DNA of 64,000 bases, from assembly GCA_963732765.1 (NCBI GenBank), contig CAVTAS010000010.1:372001-436000 (forward strand). Reading direction: 5' to 3'. Shown in pieces: positions 47,886-56,602 of this stretch (position 1 is the first letter of the stretch; the number at the start of each line of letters is the position of its first letter). This DNA comes from JANYHF01 sp963732765. GTDB taxonomy: Bacteria; Pseudomonadota; Alphaproteobacteria; Rhizobiales; Hyphomicrobiaceae. The translations under genes were made by a program, and so were the position numbers. The notes below the pieces were generated by a model. The model saw only the letters and a program-made list of their open reading frames with translations, did not search any database and had not been told where the DNA came from.

Positions 47886-49523
47886 ATGCTGCGTAATTCG
47901 CGTAAAATGACCGTGGTGGCGTTAGCCGCGCTATCTGTTTCGGTGGGGGCCGGGGCGGCGCTGGCCGAGACGATCAAGTTGAAACTCAAGTCGGGCGGAG
48001 TTGAAATCGAGGGGACGCTGGTGTCGTTCGATGGCGTCAAGTACCAGCTCAACTCGCCGGTGTTCGGCGAGATGTCGCTGGACGCCGCGCGCTTCACCTG
48101 TTCGGGATCTGGTTGCCCCAAGGGCAAGAAAGCAACCGGCGGCGCCGCGCCCGTGCTTGCTGCGGCCACCCCCGAGGCAACGCCTGCACTAGCGCTGTCC
48201 GCCGATGGCAAGACCAAGATCGCGCTGGCCGGCTCCAACACCATCGGCAGCGCCTTGATGCCGGCCCTGATCGAAGCCTATGCCGCAGCCAACGATCTGC
48301 AGGCTACCAAGGTTGTGGGCGCCAGTGGCGATCCGCTGGATCTCGACTACAAGCTCACCGACAAGAGCGCCAAGCAGGTGGCCGAAGTGCTGTTGCGCCG
48401 GCACGGCTCGGGCACCGCATTCGAGGATCTCGACAAGGGTCTGGCCGATATCGGCATGTCCTCGCGCCGCATCAAGGATGCCGAGATCAAAACCCTGGCA
48501 ACGCGCGGCCTCGGCGACATGACGGAGCCGAGCAACGAGCATGTACTGGGCCTGGACGGCCTGATCGTGATCGTCGCTCCGGGCAATCCGGCGACGGCCA
48601 TCTCGCAGGAGAACATCGTCAAGATCTTCTCTGGGCAGATCAAGGACTGGTCCGAGCTTGGACTGCCGGCCGGCAAGATCCACGTCTATGCACCGAGCGA
48701 CAAGAGCGGCACCTTCTCGACCTTCGACGACCTGGTGCTGAAGCCGGCCAAGGTCAAGCTGGCGCCAGACGCCAAGCGCACCGAAAACCATGCCGAACAG
48801 TCCGATTGGGTGGCCGCCGATCCCGCCGGCATTGGCTTTGTCGGTGTCGCCTATCAGCGCAACAGCCGTGGTCTCGGGATCGAGCTGTCCTGCGGCCTCA
48901 GCGCTGCAGCGACCCGCTTTTCCATGAAGACGGAAGAGTATCCGCTGTCGCGCCGGCTCTATCTCTACACCGGCGGCACACCGAAGGTCCCGCTCGCCGG
49001 TGCGCTGCTGAAGTTTGCCCTGTCCGGCAAGGCGCAACCCATCGTGTCCTCAGCCGAGTTCATCGATCAGAAGCCGGAGCTTCTGAGCTTCAAGGAGAAT
49101 GCTGGCCGCATCTCCTACGCACTCAATTCCACCGACGCAGACTTCAATGCCGGCGACATGCGCGGCCTTGTCGGCGAGATCGGCAAGGCCGACCGCTTGT
49201 CGAGCACATTCCGGTTCGAGACCGCCTCGTTCAAACTGGATACCAAGGCTGTCAGAGACGTGGCGCGGCTTGTCGAGGCCCTGGGTACCGAAGCACTCAA
49301 AGGCCGCAAAGTGGTGCTGGTTGGTTTTGCCGACAACGTCGGTCCGTACAAGACCAATCTTGCGCTCTCCAAGCGGCGCGCTCAGGCCGTCGAGACCGCG
49401 CTGCGCGGCGCAGGCCTGAAAGGCGCGATCATCAAGTCCTATGGCGAACTCGCCCCGGTCGCCTGCAACGACACCGATGTCAGCCGCGGTCTGAACCGGC
49501 GCGTGGAGGTGTGGTTGAAATAG
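47886..49523 (+). CDS. Periplasmic phosphate-binding-protein-like domain fused to an OmpA peptidoglycan-binding domain
   Basis: The 545-residue product starts at ATG 47886, nine bases after GGGAG, with a signal peptide ending GAALA. A small beta domain follows (LKLKSGGVEIEGTLVSFDG). A PstS-like substrate-binding domain comes next (about residues 115-395: IALAGSNTIGSALMPALIEA, IVKIFSGQIKDWSELGL, PSDKSGTFSTFDDLV). The OmpA-type domain is last (about 440-545: LVGFADNVGPYKTNLALSKR, GLNRRVEVWLK). The OmpA part should anchor it to peptidoglycan. Whether the first part still binds phosphate is unknown. It follows the coiled-coil gene by 78 bases and fits the same envelope operon. Confidence 0.87.
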   Translation: MLRNSRKMTVVALAALSVSVGAGAALAETIKLKLKSGGVEIEGTLVSFDGVKYQLNSPVFGEMSLDAARFTCSGSGCPKGKKATGGAAPVLAAATPEATPALALSADGKTKIALAGSNTIGSALMPALIEAYAAANDLQATKVVGASGDPLDLDYKLTDKSAKQVAEVLLRRHGSGTAFEDLDKGLADIGMSSRRIKDAEIKTLATRGLGDMTEPSNEHVLGLDGLIVIVAPGNPATAISQENIVKIFSGQIKDWSELGLPAGKIHVYAPSDKSGTFSTFDDLVLKPAKVKLAPDAKRTENHAEQSDWVAADPAGIGFVGVAYQRNSRGLGIELSCGLSAAATRFSMKTEEYPLSRRLYLYTGGTPKVPLAGALLKFALSGKAQPIVSSAEFIDQKPELLSFKENAGRISYALNSTDADFNAGDMRGLVGEIGKADRLSSTFRFETASFKLDTKAVRDVARLVEALGTEALKGRKVVLVGFADNVGPYKTNLALSKRRAQAVETALRGAGLKGAIIKSYGELAPVACNDTDVSRGLNRRVEVWLK

Positions 49524-49595
49524 CGGTTGCTGACTGGTCAGGCAGGCAAATCCTTTGTAGAGTGGGATTTCTGCAATCAGCGGCCCAAGTAGCCA

Positions 49596-49627
49596 TGAGG
49601 CGACTGCACGCTAGCTCAGTCGCCTCA
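49596..49627 (+). repeat. Hairpin between the PBP-OmpA gene and the BNR gene
   Basis: TGAGGCGACT and AGTCGCCTCA form a perfect 10-bp stem with a 12-base loop. There is no T-run after it. It could be a factor-dependent or weak terminator, or an operator ahead of the four-gene run at 49,669-53,123. Confidence 0.5.
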
Positions 49628-49668
49628 ACATCGGCAGGCCACCGCCGCACCAGTCAAGGAGCCCCAAC

Positions 49669-50860
49669 ATGACCGGCGTACGTGTACTCGTTGGCACCAA
49701 GAAAGGCGCATTCGTTCTCTCGTCCGACGGCAAGCGCAAGACCTGGGACGTAGCAGGGACCGCATTTCGCCGGCTGGGAAATCTATCACGCCAAAGGTTC
49801 GCCGGTGGACCCGAACCGCATCTATCTCTCGCAGTCGTCGCGGCTGGTTCGGGCAGATCATTCAGCGCTCGGACGATGGCGGCAAGACCTGGGCCATGCC
49901 TGGTACCGCCGACAAGGAGTCGCTGAAGACGCCCGAAGGCTTCCCCAAGGGCGAGAGCAACAAGTTCGCCTACGACGTCTCGGCCAAGACCGGCAAACCG
50001 CTGACCACGCACATGTGGTACGACGGCACGCAGCATCCGTGGGAGTTCAAGCGCGTCTGGCATCTGGAGCCGTCGCTGAGCGATCCCGACACTTGTTTCG
50101 CCGGCGTCGAGGATGCGGCGCTGTTCAAGACCACCGATGGCGGCAAGACCTGGAACGAGCTGGCGGGCTTGCGCGGCCATGGCAGCGGGCCGAGCTGGCA
50201 GCCGGGCGCGGGCGGGCTGTGTCTGCACAGCGATCCTGATCGATCCCAAAAACGAGAAGCGCATGTATATCGCCATTTCGGCAGCGGGCGCGTTCCGTAC
50301 CGACGACGGCGGCAAGACCTGGAAGCCGATCAACCAGGGGCTGAAATCGCAATACATCCCAGACCCGACGGCCGAGACCGGCCACTGCGTGCACCACATC
50401 GCCATGCACCCGTCCAAGCCGGACGTGCTGTTCATGCAGAAGCACTGGGACGTCATGCGCAGCGACAATGCCGGCGAGCATGTGGCGCGAGATCAGCGCC
50501 AACCTGCCGACCGACTTCGGTTTCGTCATCGACGTGCACGCGCACGAGCCAGAGACCATCTTCGTGGTGCCGATCAAGAGCGACTCTGAGCACTATCCGC
50601 CGGACGGCAAGCTGCGCGTCTACCGCAGCAAGGACGGCGGCGGCGAATGGCAGGCGATGACCAAGGGCCTGCCGCAGGAGAATTGCTACGTGAACGTCCT
50701 GCGCGACGCCATGGCCGTCGATACGCTGGACAAATGCGGCGTGTACTTCGGCACCACCGGCGGCCAGGTCTATTGCTCGCCCGATGGCGGCGAGACCTGG
50801 GACGCCATCGTGCGCGATCTGCCCGCCGTGGTCTCGGTCGAAGTCCAGACGCTGTCATGA
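49669..50860 (+). pseudogene. BNR/sialidase-like beta-propeller protein, four one-base frameshifts
   Basis: Read across frames the gene encodes about 396 residues with the BNR or Asp-box hallmark SxDxGxTW several times: RSDDGGKTWAMPG, KTTDGGKTWNELAG, RTDDGGKTWKPINQ and CSPDGGETWDAIVR. This is the seven-bladed propeller of sialidases and photosystem stability factor-like proteins. The catalytic arginine triad of true sialidases is not evident, so a hydrolase role is unproven. Frame changes lie near 49,762, 49,841, 50,227 and 50,475, each fitting one extra base (for example CAT-G-TGG at the last). It starts MTGVRVLVGTKKGAFVL without a signal peptide, so the product should be cytoplasmic. A MoaD-like gene follows immediately. 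Confidence 0.83.
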
Positions 50861-51193
50861 GTGGGACGCCCGCTGCGGCCGGGGGCATGGCTCACGGTCA
50901 TTCAAGTCATGCTGCCGTTCCATCTGCGCCGTCTAGCCTTCGTCGAGGGCGCGGTGCCGGTCGAACTGGCGGGGCCGCCCACCATCGGCGCGGTGCTGGA
51001 TGCGCTGGAAGCGGCGCATCCGTCGCTCATGGGCACCATCCGCGATCACGGCACGAAAAAGCGCCGCCCCTTCGTGCGCTTCTTTGCCTGCCAGCAGGAC
51101 CTGTCGCTGCTGCCCTACGACACGCCGCTTCCAGACCCGGTCACGAGCGGCGAACAGCCGTTCATGGTGGTGGGCGCGATCGCGGGGGGATGA
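50861..51193 (+). CDS. MoaD/ThiS-like ubiquitin-fold protein
   Basis: The product is 94-110 residues, depending on the start, and has the beta-grasp features of sulfur carriers: VMLPFHLRRLAFVEG, IGAVLDALEAAHPSLMGTI and a C-terminal AIAGG. A terminal Gly-Gly is needed for adenylation and sulfur loading in MoaD and ThiS. I recall similar proteins beside BNR-repeat proteins in other Proteobacteria. GTG at 50861 abuts the BNR stop; ATG at 50909 is an alternative but would cut the first strand. No MoeB/ThiF-like activating enzyme is adjacent. Confidence 0.75.
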   Translation: MGRPLRPGAWLTVIQVMLPFHLRRLAFVEGAVPVELAGPPTIGAVLDALEAAHPSLMGTIRDHGTKKRRPFVRFFACQQDLSLLPYDTPLPDPVTSGEQPFMVVGAIAGG

Positions 51194-51196
51194 CCA

Positions 51197-52300
51197 TTGT
51201 TCACGATATTTCCGACGGCGCGCTTACGTCCGTCGCCGTTCTATCAGGCCGCGCTGGCCGAAGGCATGGTCGCGGGGTTTGTCTACAATCGCATGATCAT
51301 GCCGACCAGCTTCGGCAATCCCGAAGCGGAATACTGGCGCATCATCAACGGCGTCTCGCAATGGGACGTGGGCATCGAGCGGCAGGTGCAGCTCAAGGGC
51401 AAGGACGCCGGCAAGCTGGCGCAGCTCCTGTCACCACGCGACCTTTCGAAGTGCCAGATCGGCCAGGGCAAATACATCCCGTTGTGCAATCATCGCGGCA
51501 CCATCATCAACGACCCGATCCTCTTGAAACTCGCCGACGACCACTATTGGTTCTCGATTGCCGATAGCGACATCTGGCTATGGGCCGGTGCTATCGCTGC
51601 CGAACGCGGGCTCGATGTGGAGGTCAGCGAGCCGGATGTATCGCCCATGGCGCTGCAGGGACCCAAGGCAGAAGACGTTGTCGCACATGTGCTCGGGGAC
51701 TGGGTGCGCGGGCTGAAATACTTCTGGTTCAAGGAGACCGCCATTGAAGGCATTCCGGTCGCCGTGCAGCGCTCCGGCTGGTCCAAGCAGGGCGGTTTCG
51801 AGATCTATCTGCGCGATGGATCGAAGGGGACGCGACTGTGGAACATCTTCAAGGAAGCTGGCAAACCCTGGGGTATCGGACCCGGCGCGCCAGCGACGGC
51901 CGAGCGAACCGAAAGTGGTCTGGTATCGGTTGGCGGGGATACGGACGAACACACCAATCCGTTTGAAGTGCGCCTGGGCAAATATGTCGATCTGGATGTC
52001 CCCGACGACGTGGTCGGCATCAAAGCCCTGCGCCGGATCAAGTCCGAGGGCATCAAGCGGCAACAACTCGGGCTTGTCCTTGAGGGGAGCGTGCCCGCCC
52101 CGCTCGGGTTCAGCCGCGAAGACATCCGCTTGAAGGGTGTCTCAATCGGCAAGATGACGAATTGCGTCTGGTCGCCGCGTATGAAGGCCAATATCGGCTA
52201 CGCCTTGATCGACGCTGCGGTCGCCGTGGGCATGACTGTCGAAATTCAGCGCGCATCTGGCCCGGTATCGGCGCGCCTGGTTCCGCTGCCCTTCCTGTAA
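51197..52300 (+). CDS. GcvT-fold (aminomethyltransferase / DMSP demethylase DmdA-like) protein
   Basis: The 367-residue protein matches the folate-binding GcvT fold: VYNRMIMPTSFGNPEAEYWR, QWDVGIERQVQLKGKDA, LLSPRDLSKCQIGQGKYIPL, ALQGPKAEDVV, QRSGWSKQGGFEIYL and a C-terminal beta-barrel (KMTNCVWSPRMKANIGYALI). The overall motif pattern is closer to DmdA-like proteins than to true glycine-cleavage T protein, and no gcvH or gcvP is near. Such enzymes pass a methyl or methylene group to tetrahydrofolate. The substrate is not known. The start is TTG at 51197 after GGGGGGA, three bases after the MoaD-like stop. Confidence 0.82.
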   Translation: MFTIFPTARLRPSPFYQAALAEGMVAGFVYNRMIMPTSFGNPEAEYWRIINGVSQWDVGIERQVQLKGKDAGKLAQLLSPRDLSKCQIGQGKYIPLCNHRGTIINDPILLKLADDHYWFSIADSDIWLWAGAIAAERGLDVEVSEPDVSPMALQGPKAEDVVAHVLGDWVRGLKYFWFKETAIEGIPVAVQRSGWSKQGGFEIYLRDGSKGTRLWNIFKEAGKPWGIGPGAPATAERTESGLVSVGGDTDEHTNPFEVRLGKYVDLDVPDDVVGIKALRRIKSEGIKRQQLGLVLEGSVPAPLGFSREDIRLKGVSIGKMTNCVWSPRMKANIGYALIDAAVAVGMTVEIQRASGPVSARLVPLPFL

Positions 52301-52322
52301 TCGCCCAAGGAGAGCCGAACCA

Positions 52323-53123
52323 ATGAACATCCAGCAGTTGGCCATCGCCAATCTCGCACTCGAAGAACACGCCGATGGCGTCCTGGTCGTGACGCTCAAC
52401 CGGCCGGCCAAGCGCAATGCCCTCGACGCGGCATCGATCGAAGATCTGATCACGCTGTTTTCGGCCGTGCCGCGCAGCAAGGTCCGGGCCGTGGTGCTGG
52501 CGGCGGCGGGCGATCATTTCTGCGCCGGGCTTGACCTCGTCGAGCACCATCAGGCCGATCGCAGCCCTGCCGACTTCATGCACCTATGCCTGCGCTGGCA
52601 CGAAGCCTTCAACAAGATGGAATACGGCGGCGTGCCGATCATCGCGGCACTGAAGGGCGCGGTGGTCGGAGGCGGGCTGGAACTGGCGTCCAGCGCCCAC
52701 ATCCGGGTTGCCGACGCGTCGACCTATTTTGCGTTGCCTGAAGGCCAGCGCGGCCTGTTCACCGGCGGCGGAGCCACCATCCGGGTGTCCGGGTTAATCG
52801 GCAAGGCCCGCATGGTCGACATGATCCTGACCGGTCGCGTCTACAAGGCCCAGGAGGCAGTCGATGTGGGACTGGCGCAATATCTCGCCGAGGGATCGAG
52901 CCTGGACAAGGCGCTCGAGCTTGCCCGCGCCGCTGCGCAGAACCTGCCGCTGAGCAATTTCGCCATCTGCTCCGGCATCAGCCATTTCCAGAACATGGGC
53001 GCGCTTGACGCCTCCTACGCCGAGGCCGTGCTGGCCGGCATTGTCAATACCCAGCCCGCCGCGCGCGAACGGCTCGCAGCCTTCGCCAACAAGACGGCCG
53101 CGCGGACGCGTCCGAAGGACTGA
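52323..53123 (+). CDS. Crotonase-family enoyl-CoA hydratase/isomerase
   Basis: The 266-residue protein has the crotonase fold: NRPAKRNALDAASI, the oxyanion-hole segment AAGDHFCAGLDL, VVGGGLELASSAHI with the first catalytic glutamate position, and ALPEGQRGLFTGGG with the second. Substrates of this superfamily are acyl-CoA thioesters. It follows the DmdA-like gene by 22 bases and is last in the run. In DMSP degraders DmdD is a crotonase that acts on methylthioacryloyl-CoA, which makes the neighbour suggestive but not diagnostic. Confidence 0.92.
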   Translation: MNIQQLAIANLALEEHADGVLVVTLNRPAKRNALDAASIEDLITLFSAVPRSKVRAVVLAAAGDHFCAGLDLVEHHQADRSPADFMHLCLRWHEAFNKMEYGGVPIIAALKGAVVGGGLELASSAHIRVADASTYFALPEGQRGLFTGGGATIRVSGLIGKARMVDMILTGRVYKAQEAVDVGLAQYLAEGSSLDKALELARAAAQNLPLSNFAICSGISHFQNMGALDASYAEAVLAGIVNTQPAARERLAAFANKTAARTRPKD

Positions 53124-53137
53124 AGCGAACACCGCCC

Positions 53138-54517
53138 TTACATCAGCTCGCGCACCACCTTCGCCACCAGCATCACATCCTCGCGCGTGCAGTCGAACGA
53201 GCCGACCTGGACGCGGATGACGGTGCGGCCGGCGCTGCGGGTCTGGGTGAGATAGACCCGGCCGTCATCGTTGATGCGTTGCAGCAACGCCTCGGTAGCC
53301 TGATCCGTGGCCAGAGCAAACGTGAACAGCGATAGCGATGGCGGCGTCGTGATGGTCACGCCGGGCAGGGCGGCCAGCGCCGAGCACAGATCGTTCGCCC
53401 ACGCCACATGGTTGCGGATGCGACGGCGCAAATCCTCCAACCCATGCGCGCGCATCAAGAACCACAGTTTCAGCGCGCGGAAGCGGCGGCCGAGCGGCAC
53501 TGTCCACTCGTTGAAATTGACGATCTCGTCGCTGCCAGGCGTATGCAGATAAGATGGGCGCAGGCCGAGCGTGCGGATCTGCGTCGCCGGATCGCGCAGG
53601 AACTGCACCGAGCAGTCGAACTGCGCGCCCAGCCACTTGTGCGGATTGAACACAATGCTGTCCGCCCCCTCGATGCCGGCCCAGAGCTCGCGGAACTCCG
53701 GACAGATCATCGCCGATCCCGCCCAGGCCGCATCTACATGCACCGGCAGCCCGGCAGCTTTGGCCACCTTGATACAGTCGCCGATGCGGTCGAAGGCGCC
53801 GATGCTGGTGCCGCCCGCGCACAGGATGACGCCGGCCGGCCGGTAGTCCGCCGCCTGATCCGCCGCAATCGCCGCAGCCAGCGCCTGCGGGTCCATGGAA
53901 TGGAATGCGTCGGTCGCCACCTTCACCAGATTGGCCTGCCCGATCCCGGCAATCCGCACGGCCTTGTCGACGGACGAATGCGTCTCGGCGCTGGCATAGA
54001 TGCGTAAGCGCGGCTGCCCCGCCATCCCTTGCTCCAGCCCCTGCCAGCCGAGCGCGCCCTCGCGCATGGTCAGCACCGCCGACAGCGTTGCCGTGGTCGC
54101 GGTATCGTGGATGGTGCCGCGAAACCCCTCCGGCAGGCCCAGCGCCTGGCGCAGCCAATCCACCATCACCTGTTCCATCTCGGTGGCGGCGGGCGCGGTC
54201 TGCCAGAGCATGGCCTGCGCGCCCATGGCGTTGACCAGCTGCTCGGCCAGCATGGACGCCGGCGCCGCATTGGCGGGGAAATAGGCAAAAAATCTGGGAT
54301 GCTGCCAATGCGTCATGCCGCCGGGCACGATGCGCTCGAAGTCCGCGAAAATGGTCTCCATGGGCTCGGGCGCCTCGGGCGGGGCGGGCGCGAGTTGGGC
54401 GGCGATGGCGCCGGGGTTGAGCGGCGCGCGCACCGGCAGCTCGCGTAGGGAGGCATGGTAGTCATGCGCCCAGTCGGCGGCGCGCTTGGACCAGTGGCGG
54501 AGGTCGTCGTGGTTCAT
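53138..54517 (-). CDS. PLP-dependent aromatic-L-amino-acid-type decarboxylase (group II)
   Basis: The 459-residue protein matches DOPA/tryptophan decarboxylase-type enzymes: MTHWQHPRFFAYFPANA, AATEMEQVMVDWL, YASAETHSSVDKAVRIAG, HVDAAWAGSAMICPEF and the PLP-lysine motif SIVFNPHKWLGAQFDCS. It probably decarboxylates an aromatic amino acid in the cytoplasm, but the specificity is not readable. The start MNHDDLRHWSKRAADW is chosen because the upstream extension is Arg/Ser-rich and unlike the family. It converges on the crotonase gene with 14 bases between stops. Confidence 0.92.
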   Translation of the reverse strand: MNHDDLRHWSKRAADWAHDYHASLRELPVRAPLNPGAIAAQLAPAPPEAPEPMETIFADFERIVPGGMTHWQHPRFFAYFPANAAPASMLAEQLVNAMGAQAMLWQTAPAATEMEQVMVDWLRQALGLPEGFRGTIHDTATTATLSAVLTMREGALGWQGLEQGMAGQPRLRIYASAETHSSVDKAVRIAGIGQANLVKVATDAFHSMDPQALAAAIAADQAADYRPAGVILCAGGTSIGAFDRIGDCIKVAKAAGLPVHVDAAWAGSAMICPEFRELWAGIEGADSIVFNPHKWLGAQFDCSVQFLRDPATQIRTLGLRPSYLHTPGSDEIVNFNEWTVPLGRRFRALKLWFLMRAHGLEDLRRRIRNHVAWANDLCSALAALPGVTITTPPSLSLFTFALATDQATEALLQRINDDGRVYLTQTRSAGRTVIRVQVGSFDCTREDVMLVAKVVRELM

Positions 54518-54602
54518 GGGGGGCTCTCTAGGTGAACAACCACCGACTTTTATGCACGACGGATGGATTGTCGTGATCCGCTGATGTTTACGCCGGCAAA
54601 GA

Positions 54603-54920
54603 TCAAATATCGAGCTCGGTCTGATCGTCGCGCTCCTCGCGGGCTGCGGTCTTGAAGCCGCGCTCGATGAGCGGAATTCTCGGCTTCTTGTCCGCGAACA
54701 GCTCCTCGATGGTAAACAGCTGGATTTTCGGCACCTTGCCGGTCGGGCCGCCGTAGAGCCCCGCACCGGCCGCTTCGTTGACCATCGGACCGGTGTGGGC
54801 TTCGAGCGAGATGTACAGGCCGATCTTTGCCCGCTCGCGATCCACGACCGAGATCAGCTCGCGGATGTCCGTGACGCCCACGCCGCCGCCCTTGACCGAG
54901 ACGATGGCCTGCCGCTTCAA
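54603..54920 (-). pseudogene. C-terminal remnant of a site-specific DNA methyltransferase
   Basis: About 105 residues (QAIVSVKGGGVGVTDIREL, VDRERAKIGLYISLEAHTG, PKIQLFTIEELFA) match, as I recall, the C-terminal restriction-like extension of a class of adenine DNA methyltransferases. The N-terminal end of the same kind of protein lies at 56187-56501. About 370-400 residues, including the SAM-binding region, are missing. The frame opens with TTG overlapping the DUF1828 gene stop (TTGA). Neither remnant could methylate DNA alone. Confidence 0.72.
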
Positions 54921-55720
54921 TTAATCCGTATCTCCTGCGGCGGCACGTCTATGGTCTTCCCTATCTTTTGGGCCAGTTCCCATCTGTCGCCCTCCAGCGT
55001 TCCAAGAACGACCTCGCTGTTCATCAGTCGGGACATGGTGCGCGACTTAATACGCTGAGGCTTAGGTCCTTCAAACAGCGCCATGCTCCGAACCCGGTCC
55101 ATTTTTCGGCTTCTCAACTCTTGCCAAAGCAAGAGAGATTCTAGCGCCTTAGTTTCCGACGATGCAGCGAACAACGCCAGAGTTTTACCGCTCTTCGACT
55201 TCAAAACGAAGTCGGCAACGTAGTCTTTCAGTCCTTCATGTGGGTTTTCATCTTCTAGGATATCCACTAGACCTTCGAAATACTGCTCTACCAATTGCCT
55301 CACGTCGTCCCTGAAGACTTCACGTATACGTTCATGGGCCAGTAGACGGAGGTCCTGCAAACGCAACATCAGCGCCATGAACTTCACGAAATTTGCGGGG
55401 AGTCGGCTCTCGTCAACATAGTCGGTGTAGATAATGCTTGCAGCTTCATCATAGTGCGCGTCGTATTGTTGCAATAGTTCCGTGAGCGCATCAGAGCGAG
55501 ACTCCACTGAGAACGACACTCCGTCTTCCTCTAGACCAACGATAGTACCTCCATCATCTTCAAATCGCAGCAGCTTCGGATTTGCCACATCCCTGCGAAT
55601 GTAGAGACCGATCGAGTCTCCATCGGGCAACTTAAACGGAGTCTTGATCGCATAGCCGATCTTGACTTCGCGGAGCGCCAAGCCTGAACAAAGCACATCA
55701 CAAAGTTCATTTATCTTCAT
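54917..55720 (-). CDS. DUF1828/DUF1829 domain protein
   Basis: The 267-residue protein has a DUF1828-like N-terminal half (LPDGDSIGLYIRRDV, LLRFEDDGGTIVGLEEDG) and a DUF1829-like C-terminal half (YVADFVLKSKSGKTLALFAA, ALESLLLWQELRSRKMDRV). To my knowledge no biochemical role is established for either domain. The C-terminal Asp-x-Val-x-Lys pattern faintly recalls PD-(D/E)XK nucleases, which I mention only as an idea. Base composition is visibly more AT-rich than the neighbouring genes, suggesting horizontal transfer. It overlaps the next gene upstream by four bases (ATGA), so the pair is a coupled unit. Confidence 0.82.
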   Translation of the reverse strand: MKINELCDVLCSGLALREVKIGYAIKTPFKLPDGDSIGLYIRRDVANPKLLRFEDDGGTIVGLEEDGVSFSVESRSDALTELLQQYDAHYDEAASIIYTDYVDESRLPANFVKFMALMLRLQDLRLLAHERIREVFRDDVRQLVEQYFEGLVDILEDENPHEGLKDYVADFVLKSKSGKTLALFAASSETKALESLLLWQELRSRKMDRVRSMALFEGPKPQRIKSRTMSRLMNSEVVLGTLEGDRWELAQKIGKTIDVPPQEIRIN

Positions 55721-56190
55721 ATTAGCTCACCTTGAGCCTGGAAGTTATAATGCTTTGCTACAAAACTCAATGCGCTAGCCTCGTCGACGCGGAATTCTTT
55801 ACGCGACGAGTGCTTTGGCCATTTCTTCTTTTCATATCGCGCACCGCCTGAGTTGAGTTCCGAAAGCGGCTTAACAGCGACATGACAATGCCATCCTGGC
55901 TCGGTTGCGTGAAACTCGTAATCTGACAAGACAACCATATCTCCATTCACCTCAACACCTAGACGTGCTCGCAGAATTTCCTTGCCATCGTTCAGAAAAA
56001 TCAAAATGCGACATAGATGTCCTTGCGTTTCAAACTTGACTAAGCGCCATGAGTAATCCGGCCCGTATTTATATCTCTTGTCTTTCAGCCGAGACATTGG
56101 GAACGCGTTCCGAGGGATGTGGCCGCGTGCCCATTTGCCTGTGTCAATGTTTGCCTTTTCGCCTCGAATGATGTCCTTTAGGGTGGTCAC
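55717..56190 (-). CDS. Unknown protein coupled to the DUF1828/DUF1829 protein
   Basis: I do not recognise this 157-residue protein. It is basic and has no membrane segment or signal. Motifs include HIPRNAFPMSRLKDKRYKYG, SWRLVKFETQGHLCRILIFL, FHATEPGWHCHVAV and KKKWPKHSSRKEFRV. The start is GTG at 56190 behind GGAGG, overlapping the stop of the methyltransferase remnant (GTGA). The stop overlaps the start of the DUF1828 gene. Composition is as AT-rich as that gene. A toxin, antitoxin or nucleic-acid-binding partner role is conceivable, but nothing in the sequence proves it. Confidence 0.75.
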   Translation of the reverse strand: MTTLKDIIRGEKANIDTGKWARGHIPRNAFPMSRLKDKRYKYGPDYSWRLVKFETQGHLCRILIFLNDGKEILRARLGVEVNGDMVVLSDYEFHATEPGWHCHVAVKPLSELNSGGARYEKKKWPKHSSRKEFRVDEASALSFVAKHYNFQAQGELI

Positions 56191-56501
56191 CTGCCATCCT
56201 CCCGGACTACGAAATTAGTCCGATATGTGAACCAATTCCTTGGAATTGCGTCAGCGATATTGCGGCTCGGTTCCTGCATCACCTCGTCGAAGGCCGTCTC
56301 TGCAGCATCGTTCCAGTGCCAGGTGTCCTCGAACGCCTCGATCTGCGCCTGGCTCGAATCACCCGACGGATCGCGGAACAGCACATTGTAGGTGGCGTTC
56401 GAGTTGAACGGCGGGTCGAGGTAGACAAGGTCGACGCTCTCGTCGCGGATGTGCTGGCGCAGGACCACAAGGTTGTCGCCATAGTAGAGGTGATTGGCCA
56501 T
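56187..56501 (-). pseudogene. N-terminal remnant of a site-specific DNA methyltransferase
   Basis: About 104 residues start MANHLYYGDNLVVLRQHI and hold the catalytic DPPF motif (VDLVYLDPPFNSNATYNVLF) of beta-class adenine methyltransferases. After AAETAFDEVM the similarity to such enzymes stops and a short unrelated tail (EPSRNIADAIPRNWFTYRTN) leads to a stop inside the start codon of the next gene. The tail probably belongs to the inserted cassette. The promoter of the old methyltransferase may now drive the cassette. It is divergent from the small gene at 56603. Confidence 0.75.
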
Positions 56502-56602
56502 ACCGTCCCGCCGCTGACGATGAGTTTCGAGAGGCGCACAATCGCCGCTTGACGAAAGGAACGCAAGCCGTACAAAATCAAGCAAAATGGAGGCGGCGAC
56601 TC

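Noticed and set aside
54917..56190. Cassette considered as an insertion sequence or integron element.
   Set aside because: No transposase, integrase, terminal inverted repeats or target duplication were seen at the junctions.
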